From JACRLV01 sp045863555 (GTDB lineage Bacteria; Planctomycetota; Phycisphaerae; UBA1845; Fen-1342), in contig BTUU01000012.1 of NCBI GenBank assembly GCA_045863555.1, positions 1 to 64,000 of the forward strand: a stretch of 64,000 bases of DNA, in the 5' to 3' direction. This document shows positions 45,438-52,344 of this stretch, piece after piece. The notes below the pieces were generated by a model. That model searched no databases. It saw nothing but the letters and a program-made list of their open reading frames with translations, and was not told where the DNA came from. Within the stretch, counting starts at the first letter, position 1, and each line of letters opens with the position of its first letter. Both the position numbers and the translations under genes were made by a program.

Positions 45438-46346
45438 CTACCCCTGCTTCCGCCGTTTCCGTAGTTTCGTCGCGAACTTAGGCTTGTATGCCTCGAACAG
45501 CCTGTTCGAGTCCGCCCCGTCCATCACTCCGAAAAGAATCCGCTTGCCGGTCATAGCTGACTTCGCAACTGCAAGCTGCTGCATTTGATCAATGACGTTC
45601 TCGCGTATCTCCTCACCGTACTGGATGATGAACACTTCAGCCGAGCTCTCGAACAAACGCTGAATTTGATCGCCGTTCTTGCCCATCTTTCCCGGCACGA
45701 GCGGGCCCTTTTTCGCCGGGCCCTTGAACGCGAATGCGGTGGGTCTGCGCTTTCCGCCCATGAGAAGTCGAGTCGTGAGAAGATCGTTCTTCTCGCCGCC
45801 CCAGTCTTGAAACCTACCCTTTTCGCCGATGATCGCTTGAACACCGTTTTTGAACTGCTGCTCTGAGACGCTCGAAGGTATGAAACCGTCTGGCTTGATC
45901 TTGCGCACTTTACTGAACGAGTCGATATCGTCCACGGTAATCTGCTTGGTATCAACCTTACGAGTATCGATCTTGACCGTCACGATCGAGGACGCGCGAG
46001 GCCGTCGTTTTGTCGGCAATGTTTCAAGCTTACTCTTATCTCCGGCGAACGCGAGGATGGCCGCCTTATGGGTGTGGAAAAAGTCAATCTTCTCATACGC
46101 GGTCACGCCGTTCTGGCGAAGCGCATTGACAATCCCGCGATCTGCGAAAAACTTTCCGGCCATCGTGACGCGCTTCTGAGACAGCTTGGTTGTCCTGCTG
46201 ATCTCGGCGGCCGTCTTGATGCGTTTCTTACCGTGGTAGATTGCCTCAAAAACCTTTCGTCGCTCGATCGAGCGCCCGATTGCTTTGGCGGCTTGTTCGA
46301 TCTGCTCGTTCGTGTTTGAGAGGGAATCGGATACTGCCTGGGCCAT
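45438..46346 (-). CDS. Nuclease-like protein with N-terminal winged helix (302 aa), function unproven
   Basis: Residues 25-100 look like a winged helix ('ERRKVFEAIYHGKKRIKTAA', 'ISRTTKLSQKRVTMAGKFF'). A basic linker follows. The C-terminal half (about 160-290) resembles a PD-(D/E)xK nuclease: Glu175, Asp181/Glu185/Asp188 in 'QDWGGEKNDLLTTRL', and Lys208 in 'AFAFKGPAKKG'. Asp226/Gln227 in 'GKNGDQIQRLF', then a strand with Gln242 and Asp276, complete the pattern. The residue two before Lys208 is Ala, not Glu/Asp, so the metal site is non-canonical or activity is uncertain. I recall similar hypothetical proteins but no characterised member. Codon use is distinct: G+C is about 45-53% in sampled stretches, well below the neighbours, which suggests transfer. 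It is third in a four-gene operon with three HTH proteins. Confidence 0.75.
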   Translation of the reverse strand: MAQAVSDSLSNTNEQIEQAAKAIGRSIERRKVFEAIYHGKKRIKTAAEISRTTKLSQKRVTMAGKFFADRGIVNALRQNGVTAYEKIDFFHTHKAAILAFAGDKSKLETLPTKRRPRASSIVTVKIDTRKVDTKQITVDDIDSFSKVRKIKPDGFIPSSVSEQQFKNGVQAIIGEKGRFQDWGGEKNDLLTTRLLMGGKRRPTAFAFKGPAKKGPLVPGKMGKNGDQIQRLFESSAEVFIIQYGEEIRENVIDQMQQLAVAKSAMTGKRILFGVMDGADSNRLFEAYKPKFATKLRKRRKQG

Positions 46347-46371
46347 CTATCGCCTCGCCTTCGGCTTGCCG

Positions 46372-46608
46372 CTACTTACCCCCGCCGCGACCTTTGCTCG
46401 CCCGTTTGGCTGTCGAGAGGGCTACGCTGACAGTGTTAGATGTCGTGCCGAACAGTGCTGCAATGTCCTTGGGGGCTAGCCCTGCGCGTTGGAGGCGGAC
46501 AGCCCGATCCTTCAGGGGTTCGTCTTCCGAGGTCACGCTGAGCGCTATGAGTCGGATTAGCACGTCCAGTTTTGCTTCAAGCCGATGAACATCTGCATCC
46601 TTGCTCAC
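46372..46608 (-). CDS. Small HTH protein, sigma region 4-like (78 aa)
   Basis: A 78-residue protein: an N-terminal helix ('HRLEAKLDVLIRLIALSV') followed by a helix-turn-helix of sigma-70 region 4 type ('PLKDRAVRLQRAGLAPKDIA', 'ALFGTTSNTVSVALSTAKR') and a basic Gly/Lys tail. No core-polymerase-binding sigma region 2 is present, so it is not a normal sigma factor. Translation starts at GTG 46608, overlapping the previous stop as GTGA, with a perfect GGAGG six bases upstream. Second gene of the island operon. Confidence 0.75.
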   Translation of the reverse strand: MSKDADVHRLEAKLDVLIRLIALSVTSEDEPLKDRAVRLQRAGLAPKDIAALFGTTSNTVSVALSTAKRASKGRGGGK

Positions 46609-46925
46609 TTGTCGCCTCCTTTCTTCTTGGCAGCGTCGGCCGGTAGCGGATACACGTGTAGGAGTTTGGCCTCCCGTCCTTCACCGAGCCGGAATACGAT
46701 CCCGGAGTCGATCCAACGGGCTACCGTCCTGCTGAAATTTCCAGGGTCGAGCTTCAAAATCTTAGTTATGTCGGCCTGGCTTTTCGACCCATCGCACAAG
46801 TTGTATGCATGCACTTGCTTCGCACCGGCACCCTTGGGAAACACTATCTCCGAGAGTTTGCTGGGTGGAAACACTCCGCGTGCGACAACGGTGAGGATGG
46901 CGCGAAGTAGCGCGTCGCTGTGCAT
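46605..46925 (-). CDS. Winged-helix DNA-binding protein (106-128 aa), first gene of the island operon
   Basis: The core, 'AYNLCDGSKSQADITKILKL' and 'DPGNFSRTVARWIDSGIVFR', is a MarR/ArsR-like winged helix ending with a basic wing ('EGREAKLLHVYPL'). The open frame begins at ATG 46991, giving 128 residues. A TTGACA hexamer at 47007-47002 on the minus strand would put the promoter over that start. ATG 46925 has GGAGA ten bases upstream, so I prefer it (106 residues) while keeping 46991 as an alternative. It overlaps the next gene by 4 nt. Confidence 0.7.
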   Translation of the reverse strand: MHSDALLRAILTVVARGVFPPSKLSEIVFPKGAGAKQVHAYNLCDGSKSQADITKILKLDPGNFSRTVARWIDSGIVFRLGEGREAKLLHVYPLPADAAKKKGGDK

Positions 46926-46978
46926 AGTAGATACGTCTCCATGCCGATAGACTAAGAGTTCGCCGTCACTTGCCGCAT

Positions 46979-47007
46979 AGGATGGAATCATGAGCGAGAA
47001 ATGTCAA
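46979..47007 (-). promoter_or_regulatory. Island operon promoter candidate
   Basis: A consensus -35 TTGACA lies at 47007-47002 on the minus strand. The best -10 at 17-bp spacing is weak (CATCCT, 46984-46979). It would initiate near 46972 and lead into the four-gene operon. Confidence 0.35.
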
Positions 47008-47122
47008 TAGAGCAGGGTCCAGAGCGACCCTGCCGAATCTGCGTCGAGCTGCGCAATCTGCGGACTCGTTCCTTTTCTGTGCCTCTGCGCCTCTGGGTTT
47101 CAGTTCCCCGCAGTCACCGGCC

Positions 47123-47400
47123 TTACGGCTTCGGCGGCTGGCCGAGCATCTTCCCGAGGTCGATCTTGAAATCCTTCGGCCATTGCGTCAGCCGTTCGCG
47201 GGCCACATCCGGCGGCTCGTACTTCGCGGGATCGATCTCGGTGTCGCGCGTCGCCTGCTCCGGCTGCTGCTCGCGCGGCAGCCGGGCGGTGCGAGAACGG
47301 ATTCACGCACCAGCCGTTTCCCTGGGCGGCGCGACGCCCGCGGCGGCCGCTTTCTCCAGCATTTCGCGGATCGGCGGAGTCGCGTCCGCGGCGGCCGCCC
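47123..47400 (-). pseudogene. Possible decayed coding region with in-frame TGA
   Basis: One minus-strand frame reads plausible protein, 'ATPPIREMLEKAAAAGVAPP', then meets TGA at 47305-47303. It continues as 'REQQPEQATRDTEIDPAKYE' and 'PPDVARERLTQWPKDFKIDL' with 'GKMLGQPPKP' before a TAA at 47123. No start codon or family is recognised. It looks like the 3' end of a disrupted gene next to the island, but the evidence is thin. Confidence 0.3.
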
Positions 47401-47446
47401 TCCGGGCGGAGAAAAGAAAAAGACGGAAGGCTGGGCGGTTCGCGTT

Positions 47447-47467
47447 CCAGGGGCTCAAAGCCCCTGG
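47447..47467 (-). terminator. Hairpin downstream of methyltransferase gene
   Basis: CCAGGGGC and GCCCCTGG form an 8-bp stem with a 5-nt loop 40 bp after the methyltransferase stop. There is no immediate U-tract, although a T-rich stretch lies about 30 nt further on the minus strand (47411-47423). Confidence 0.45.
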
Positions 47468-47508
47468 CAACGATCGTACGCCCTGCCGGGCGAAGACGGT
47501 GCCGGCGA

Positions 47509-48234
47509 CTAGGCCGGTTTGGTAGCCGTCACGAGCGGGGTTAGGACCGAGGCTCCAGCCCGCCAGAAAGACCCACCGATACGGCGACGGGAGGCTTCGT
47601 TCATCCCGATCTCGCGAAGGTGAGACTCGTACAGCCGCGTGCCGCGAACGTCGGCGATCAGCAGCCGGCCGCCGGGTCGAAGCACCCGCACCGCTTCGCT
47701 GACCGCTTTCGCGCGACCGGCGTTGCTGCTGACGTTGTGGATTGCGTAGCTGGAGAGCACCACGTCGAAGCTGTTGTCCTCAAAGGGCAGGACCGTCATG
47801 TCCGCGGTGTGCAATTCGACCCGATCCGCCACGCCCTCAAGCTCGGCGTTGCGGCGGGTGGCGTCGGTGGAGTTGCCGGACTGATCGACGCTGCGCCACA
47901 GGTCCACACCCACCGCCCGGCCCGTGGTCAGGTGCTGTGCGGCCAGCAGCAGGACCGCTCCGCGGCCGCAACCCATGTCGAGGATTCGTTCGTCCCCGCG
48001 AAGGTTCAGTTTCTCGATCACTTCGGCCCAGACCACGAACTTGCCCCGCAGCGTGGCGTGGAGATAGAGCCCGAGAATGATCAGGATGAACAACGCGGCG
48101 AACCACGGCCACACTTTGCCGGAGGTGACGGCGAAGAAAATTTCAAAAGCGGCCACGGCGGCCATGAATGCCGGGCCATAGGGGGCGTCGATGCCGTAGA
48201 AACCTCGCCGGCGAGAGGCAACGCGCTGGGTCAT
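47509..48234 (-). CDS. SAM-dependent methyltransferase with two N-terminal membrane helices
   Basis: A 241-residue protein. Two helices near the N-terminus ('GPAFMAAVAAFEIFFAVTSG' and 'WFAALFILIILGLYLHATL') precede a class I methyltransferase domain: motif I 'ILDMGCGRGAVLLLAA', 'RAVGVDLWRSVDQS', 'LPFEDNSFDVVLSSYAIHNV' and 'VRVLRPGGRLLIADVRG'. The membrane anchor suggests a lipid, quinone or membrane-bound substrate. I use the Met at 48234 (MTQRVASRRR), since the upstream 42 codons of the longer frame look non-coding. It is divergent from the PA14-DUF1080 gene. Confidence 0.82.
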   Translation of the reverse strand: MTQRVASRRRGFYGIDAPYGPAFMAAVAAFEIFFAVTSGKVWPWFAALFILIILGLYLHATLRGKFVVWAEVIEKLNLRGDERILDMGCGRGAVLLLAAQHLTTGRAVGVDLWRSVDQSGNSTDATRRNAELEGVADRVELHTADMTVLPFEDNSFDVVLSSYAIHNVSSNAGRAKAVSEAVRVLRPGGRLLIADVRGTRLYESHLREIGMNEASRRRIGGSFWRAGASVLTPLVTATKPA

Positions 48235-48609
48235 CGGGATTGCTTTCTCGTCAGAGCGGCTGCCTTCACACGTTGATTCACCAGTTGATGGCCCGTTGCG
48301 GAACGGGCGGCAGGATACTCCCACGAACCCAGAAATTCCCACTGCCTGTTTTCCCGCCATGACCTATGAAGCGTGAACTCATTGGGTTCGCGGCCAAAAT
48401 TCGTGAGTTTCGGGGAGATTTGTCATGCAGGATCGCGTGACGCGTTGTACAGGGTCGTATCCGAAGATAGAAGCCGCTCCACCACTTGCGTGGTGGGTTC
48501 GGATGATTCACCGGAGCCGCGCTGGGCGGCTGGCGGGGGTTTTTACTGCGAGGGCAGTGGTCCGCGCGGCGGCGCGGGCGCGTGTCTATTTCCCGCTTCC
48601 GGTGTTCCG

Positions 48610-48649
48610 TTCCCACCTTCCCACCTTCCCACGTTCCCACGTTTCCACC
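48610..48649. repeat. Octamer tandem array TTCCCACC/G
   Basis: Five 8-bp units: TTCCCACC twice, TTCCCACG twice, then TTTCCACC. They are the complement of the array at 44785-44824. The array lies in the spacer between the divergent methyltransferase and PA14-DUF1080 genes (48235-48714); nothing else is recognisable in that spacer. Confidence 0.8.
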
Positions 48650-48714
48650 GCGCAGTTATCATCCCCGCTGACCCGCCCGCCCGGCGACGTGCGGCGGCAA
48701 CACCGGAGATGACC

Positions 48715-50661
48715 ATGCTTCCTTCGCTGATTGTCGGGCTCTTTCTCGGAACGCTGCCGGCCCCGCATGAGCCGGGACTCGTCATCCGGCTGTACGAGTT
48801 CGAGGGCGATGTCGCGGCCGTGCCGGAACTGGCTGCGGATCAGGCCCCGAGCGATGTCATCGGCGTCGAGACGCTGGACCTGACGGACAAGTTCGGGACG
48901 CTGACCGAGCGATTCGTGGCCGAGATCGACGGCGTGCTGAAGACCGAGGCGAAGGGCGAATACGCGTTTCGGCTGACGTGCGACGACGGCGGAATTCTCT
49001 GGCTCGACACGCGGATGGTTGTGAATCATGACGGGCTGCACGGCCCGACGCCCAAGGACGGCACGGTCATTCTGCCTGCGGGCGACAATCCGCTGCGCAT
49101 CCGCTACTTCCAGGGCACGGGCGGAGCGCGACTGAAGCTGGAGTGGAAGCCCCCGGGGGCCAAGGAGTTCACGCTCGTGCCGAAGACGGCCCTGGCAAGC
49201 GAGGCGGCCAAGTACAAGGTGGTTCCCGGCAAGAAGAAGATCATTCCGCCGCTGCGCCGCGGCCGGCCGGGCGATGGCACGCCGGTGGCCGGGCCGCACC
49301 CGGGTTTCAAGAGTGCGGGGCCGTTCAGCGGCGGCGAGATGGTGTTCGACAAGCTCTCGACGCAGGTTCGGACGGGCGTCTCGGGCAATCACGAGCCGGC
49401 GAAGTTCACGCTGTGGATGCCCGACCTCGGTTCGCTGCCGTTGCACTCGGTCAGCGTTCGAGAGGGGGTCTACGCCGACCAGGCAGTCTTCGTCGCGGAG
49501 GCGGGGGGGGAGAGTCGACGCGTCTTCATCGACGCTTTCCCGACCGGCGAGTCGGACGTCAAGAACTACGAGCAGTCGGCCGCGTTCCGGTTCGGCCCGT
49601 CCGATGGCCAATCGCTCGCGCCCTCCGGCAAGCGCGTATTTGAGATGCTGGCCGTCCGGCTGATGTCGAACGGCGTCGAGATCGAGTTCACGCAGCCGCT
49701 CGACGCCGCATGCGGCTGGGAAGCCGAGTCCTTCTACATTGAACAGTGGCCGTACAAGGACGGGGCGGCCCCGCGGCGCGACGGCGTGATTTATCCGGCC
49801 AAGGCGGCGAGCCTGTCGGAGGATCGCAAGCGGATCTTCGTTGAGGTCGAGGGGATCAAGCCGCAGCACGTGCTGTATCTGCGGCTGCTGCCGCCGCTGG
49901 TGAGCGAATCGGGCGAGCTGCCGTGGAGCACCGAGGCTTGGTACGCGGTGGGGGCGCTGCCGAGGGATCGGGCGGGCCAGATTCGCCCGCGGCCGCCGCA
50001 GCCGCCGCAGAATCTCCTCACGGACGCTGAAAAGGCGGAGGGCTGGAAGCTGCTCTTCGACGGGAAGTCCCTGGCAGGCTGGCATCCGTTCAAGAAGCCG
50101 GGCACGCCGATCACGGGCTGGTCCGTCGACGGCGGCTGCATCGTGCGGACGGGGCCGGGCGGCGACATCGTCACCGACGAGACGTACGACAACTTCGAGT
50201 TGAAGATCGAGTGGCGCGTCACGCCGGGGGCCAACAGCGGCATCTTCTACGGCGTCAGCGAGGAGGAGCCGAACCGCTGGGTCTTTGAGACCGGGCCGGA
50301 GATGCAGGTCCTCGACAACGCCGAGCACGTCGACGGGCGAAATCCGCTGACGAGCGCGGGCTCGAATTACGCGCTGATCGCGCCGCCGAAAGACGTGACG
50401 CGGCCGGTCGGCTTCTTCAACGAGGCCCGCATCGTCGTCCGCGGCGACCACGTCGAGCACTGGCTGAACGGCACGAAGCTCCTCGAGTACACATGGGGCG
50501 GCGACGAGTGGAAACGGCTGGTAAAGGACAGCAAGTTCGCGGGCATGCCGCGCTACGGCACGGTTCGCAAGGGGCATATCGCGATCCAGGACCACGGCGA
50601 CCGCGTCTGGTTCCGCAACGTCAGGATTCGGCCGCTCGCGGCGGGTGCGGCCAGCAAGTGA
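48715..50661 (+). CDS. PA14 and DUF1080 (3-keto-disaccharide hydrolase) domain protein
   Basis: A 648-residue secreted protein. After a short signal-like segment ('LPSLIVGLFLGTLPAPHEPG') comes a PA14-type domain (about residues 15-140, 'YAFRLTCDDGGILWLDTRMV'), a linker domain, and a C-terminal DUF1080 domain (about 435-640). The latter has 'WKLLFDGKSLAGWHPFKKPG', 'NFELKIEWRVTPGANSGIFY' and 'HVEHWLNGTKLLEYT'. DUF1080 proteins include 3-keto-glycoside hydrolases and are abundant in planctomycetes; PA14 often binds carbohydrate. The second ATG (48715) is preferred over 48709 because GGAG is then six bases away. Its stop overlaps the next start by 4 nt. Confidence 0.87.
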   Translation: MLPSLIVGLFLGTLPAPHEPGLVIRLYEFEGDVAAVPELAADQAPSDVIGVETLDLTDKFGTLTERFVAEIDGVLKTEAKGEYAFRLTCDDGGILWLDTRMVVNHDGLHGPTPKDGTVILPAGDNPLRIRYFQGTGGARLKLEWKPPGAKEFTLVPKTALASEAAKYKVVPGKKKIIPPLRRGRPGDGTPVAGPHPGFKSAGPFSGGEMVFDKLSTQVRTGVSGNHEPAKFTLWMPDLGSLPLHSVSVREGVYADQAVFVAEAGGESRRVFIDAFPTGESDVKNYEQSAAFRFGPSDGQSLAPSGKRVFEMLAVRLMSNGVEIEFTQPLDAACGWEAESFYIEQWPYKDGAAPRRDGVIYPAKAASLSEDRKRIFVEVEGIKPQHVLYLRLLPPLVSESGELPWSTEAWYAVGALPRDRAGQIRPRPPQPPQNLLTDAEKAEGWKLLFDGKSLAGWHPFKKPGTPITGWSVDGGCIVRTGPGGDIVTDETYDNFELKIEWRVTPGANSGIFYGVSEEEPNRWVFETGPEMQVLDNAEHVDGRNPLTSAGSNYALIAPPKDVTRPVGFFNEARIVVRGDHVEHWLNGTKLLEYTWGGDEWKRLVKDSKFAGMPRYGTVRKGHIAIQDHGDRVWFRNVRIRPLAAGAASK

Positions 50662-52178
50662 ACGGAAATGCGCGAAGAGGGAAGCGCGACGCGCGAAATC
50701 GCGGCGCGGAGGTACGGCGGAGCGGTCTCGGCGGCGCGCTGGCGCTTGGGGCGCTGATCGTAACGCTGGCCGGCGGTTGCGCATCCACGCCGCCGCGCGC
50801 GTTTCCGGTCGTGCCGCTCACGGATCGGGACGCGGCCGGCGTCCGCGAGCGGTCATATGACCTGAACGGCGACGGCGCGGCCGATTTTACGGAGATATTC
50901 GGTTACGGCGGTCGCATTGCCCGGTTCCGCTGGGAGCCGGCCGGCGAGGTTGTTGAGAACGACCCCGCGCGGGCCGATGCGGCGCGGCTGACGATCATCG
51001 TGGACAGCGTCCCCTACGAAATGGTGCGCGACGCCTGGGAATCCGGCCGGTTTCGCGCCTTTTTCCAGCCGTCACGCACGATCTCGCCGTTTCCTGTGAT
51101 GACCGACCCCGCGCTGGCCGAGTTCTTCGGCGTCTCGCCCTGCGTGGCGGTCGAGTCCGTGCACTTCGACGGACAGCAGCTTCGAAGCGGATACGGCAAC
51201 TACGTCTCGGCCGGCAACGCGCCGTGGCTGAAGCACGTGGATTATCACCTGGCGACATCGATGCACGGATTCGCCTATCTGCTGCCGGGGGATTCGTTCC
51301 GGCAGGAGTTGAGCGCGATCCAGTCCGCGTTTCGCGGCGGGGCGGGCGAGTCCTTCACGGCGTACTGCGTCGGGACGTCCGGCCTGGGCTCGGCGCGCGG
51401 GCGGGACGGTCACGCCGAGGCGCTCGTCTGGCTCGACCGCGTCTGCCAGCAGATCATCCACGACACGGGCGGGCGCGTGCGGATCACGCTGCTCTCCGAC
51501 CATGGACACAACAACGTGCCGAGCCGGCGCATCGACCTTCCGGCGGCGCTGCGTCGAATGGGGTACCAGGTCGGGGCGACGCTGGAAGCGCCGAACGACA
51601 TCGTGCTGCCCGAATTCGGCCTTGTCACGTGCGCCGCGCTGCATACGCGCTCGCCGCGGCGGGTCGCGGGCGACTGCGTGAGCATCGACGGGGTCGAACT
51701 TGCGGCGTTCGTTGAGACCGACGCGGACGGCACCCGAAGGGTCGTCGTGCTCTCGCGCGACGGCGAGGCCTCGATCGAAGAGCGCGGCGGGGGATTTGCA
51801 TACACCATGCAGCGCGGCGACCCGTTGAAACTCGCGGAGATCATCCGGGAGCTGCAGGTCAACGAACTGTTCAACGACGACGGTTCGGTTCCCGATCAGC
51901 CCTTTTTTAACGCCACGGCGGATGCCGAGTACCCGGACCCGCTCGACCGGCTCTGGCGGGCGTTTGGCGGGCTCTTCGTGCACACGCCGGACGTGCTGCT
52001 GTCGCTGGAGGACGGGGTATTCGCGGGCAGCACGGAGCTGACCACCTGGCTGAAAATGCAGGCCGTGCATGGAAATCTCAACCGCCGGGGCTCAAGCGGG
52101 TTTATCATGTCCATGGAAAAAGAACTGCCGCCCGTGCTCCGCCTGCGAGACGCGCGGGCGCCGCTCTGGGGAAAGTGA
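50658..52178 (+). CDS. Lipoprotein of the alkaline phosphatase/phosphodiesterase superfamily
   Basis: A 506-residue predicted lipoprotein with lipobox 'LAGGC' (Cys41). An EF-hand-like calcium motif ('DLNGDGAADFTE') follows shortly after. Later, 'LLSDHGHNN' (Asp281-His284) matches the metal-binding DHGH of nucleotide pyrophosphatase/phosphodiesterase and sulfatase-type enzymes, and 'EALVWLDRVCQQI' precedes it. The canonical nucleophile Thr/Ser region near the N-terminus is not obvious, so activity is uncertain. It starts at GTG 50658, overlapping the DUF1080 stop (GTGA), which suggests one operon. Confidence 0.68.
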   Translation: MNGNARRGKRDARNRGAEVRRSGLGGALALGALIVTLAGGCASTPPRAFPVVPLTDRDAAGVRERSYDLNGDGAADFTEIFGYGGRIARFRWEPAGEVVENDPARADAARLTIIVDSVPYEMVRDAWESGRFRAFFQPSRTISPFPVMTDPALAEFFGVSPCVAVESVHFDGQQLRSGYGNYVSAGNAPWLKHVDYHLATSMHGFAYLLPGDSFRQELSAIQSAFRGGAGESFTAYCVGTSGLGSARGRDGHAEALVWLDRVCQQIIHDTGGRVRITLLSDHGHNNVPSRRIDLPAALRRMGYQVGATLEAPNDIVLPEFGLVTCAALHTRSPRRVAGDCVSIDGVELAAFVETDADGTRRVVVLSRDGEASIEERGGGFAYTMQRGDPLKLAEIIRELQVNELFNDDGSVPDQPFFNATADAEYPDPLDRLWRAFGGLFVHTPDVLLSLEDGVFAGSTELTTWLKMQAVHGNLNRRGSSGFIMSMEKELPPVLRLRDARAPLWGK

Positions 52179-52242
52179 CAATCTCCCGCCGCGCGTCGAC
52201 TTGCGTTCCGTAAGCGAAGGCGCGGCGGCGATTCGGTGTTCG

Positions 52243-52311
52243 CAGCCGGCCGGGAGGCGCAGGACGCCTGTCCGGCTGGGGTCATGGGGTTGTTCGGTTG
52301 TTCACGTGTTC
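52243..52311 (+). repeat. Hairpin and octamer repeat after phosphodiesterase-like gene
   Basis: A nested inverted repeat (CAGCCGG/CCGGCTG with inner AGGCG/CGCCT, 52243-52278) could end transcription of the upstream operon. Right after it come 8-bp units GGTTGTTC, GGTTGTTC, ACGTGTTC (52288-52311), another instance of the short tandem repeats of this window. Confidence 0.5.
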
Positions 52312-52344
52312 CTTTGTCACCGCTTACAGCGGAAAGGACCAGCC

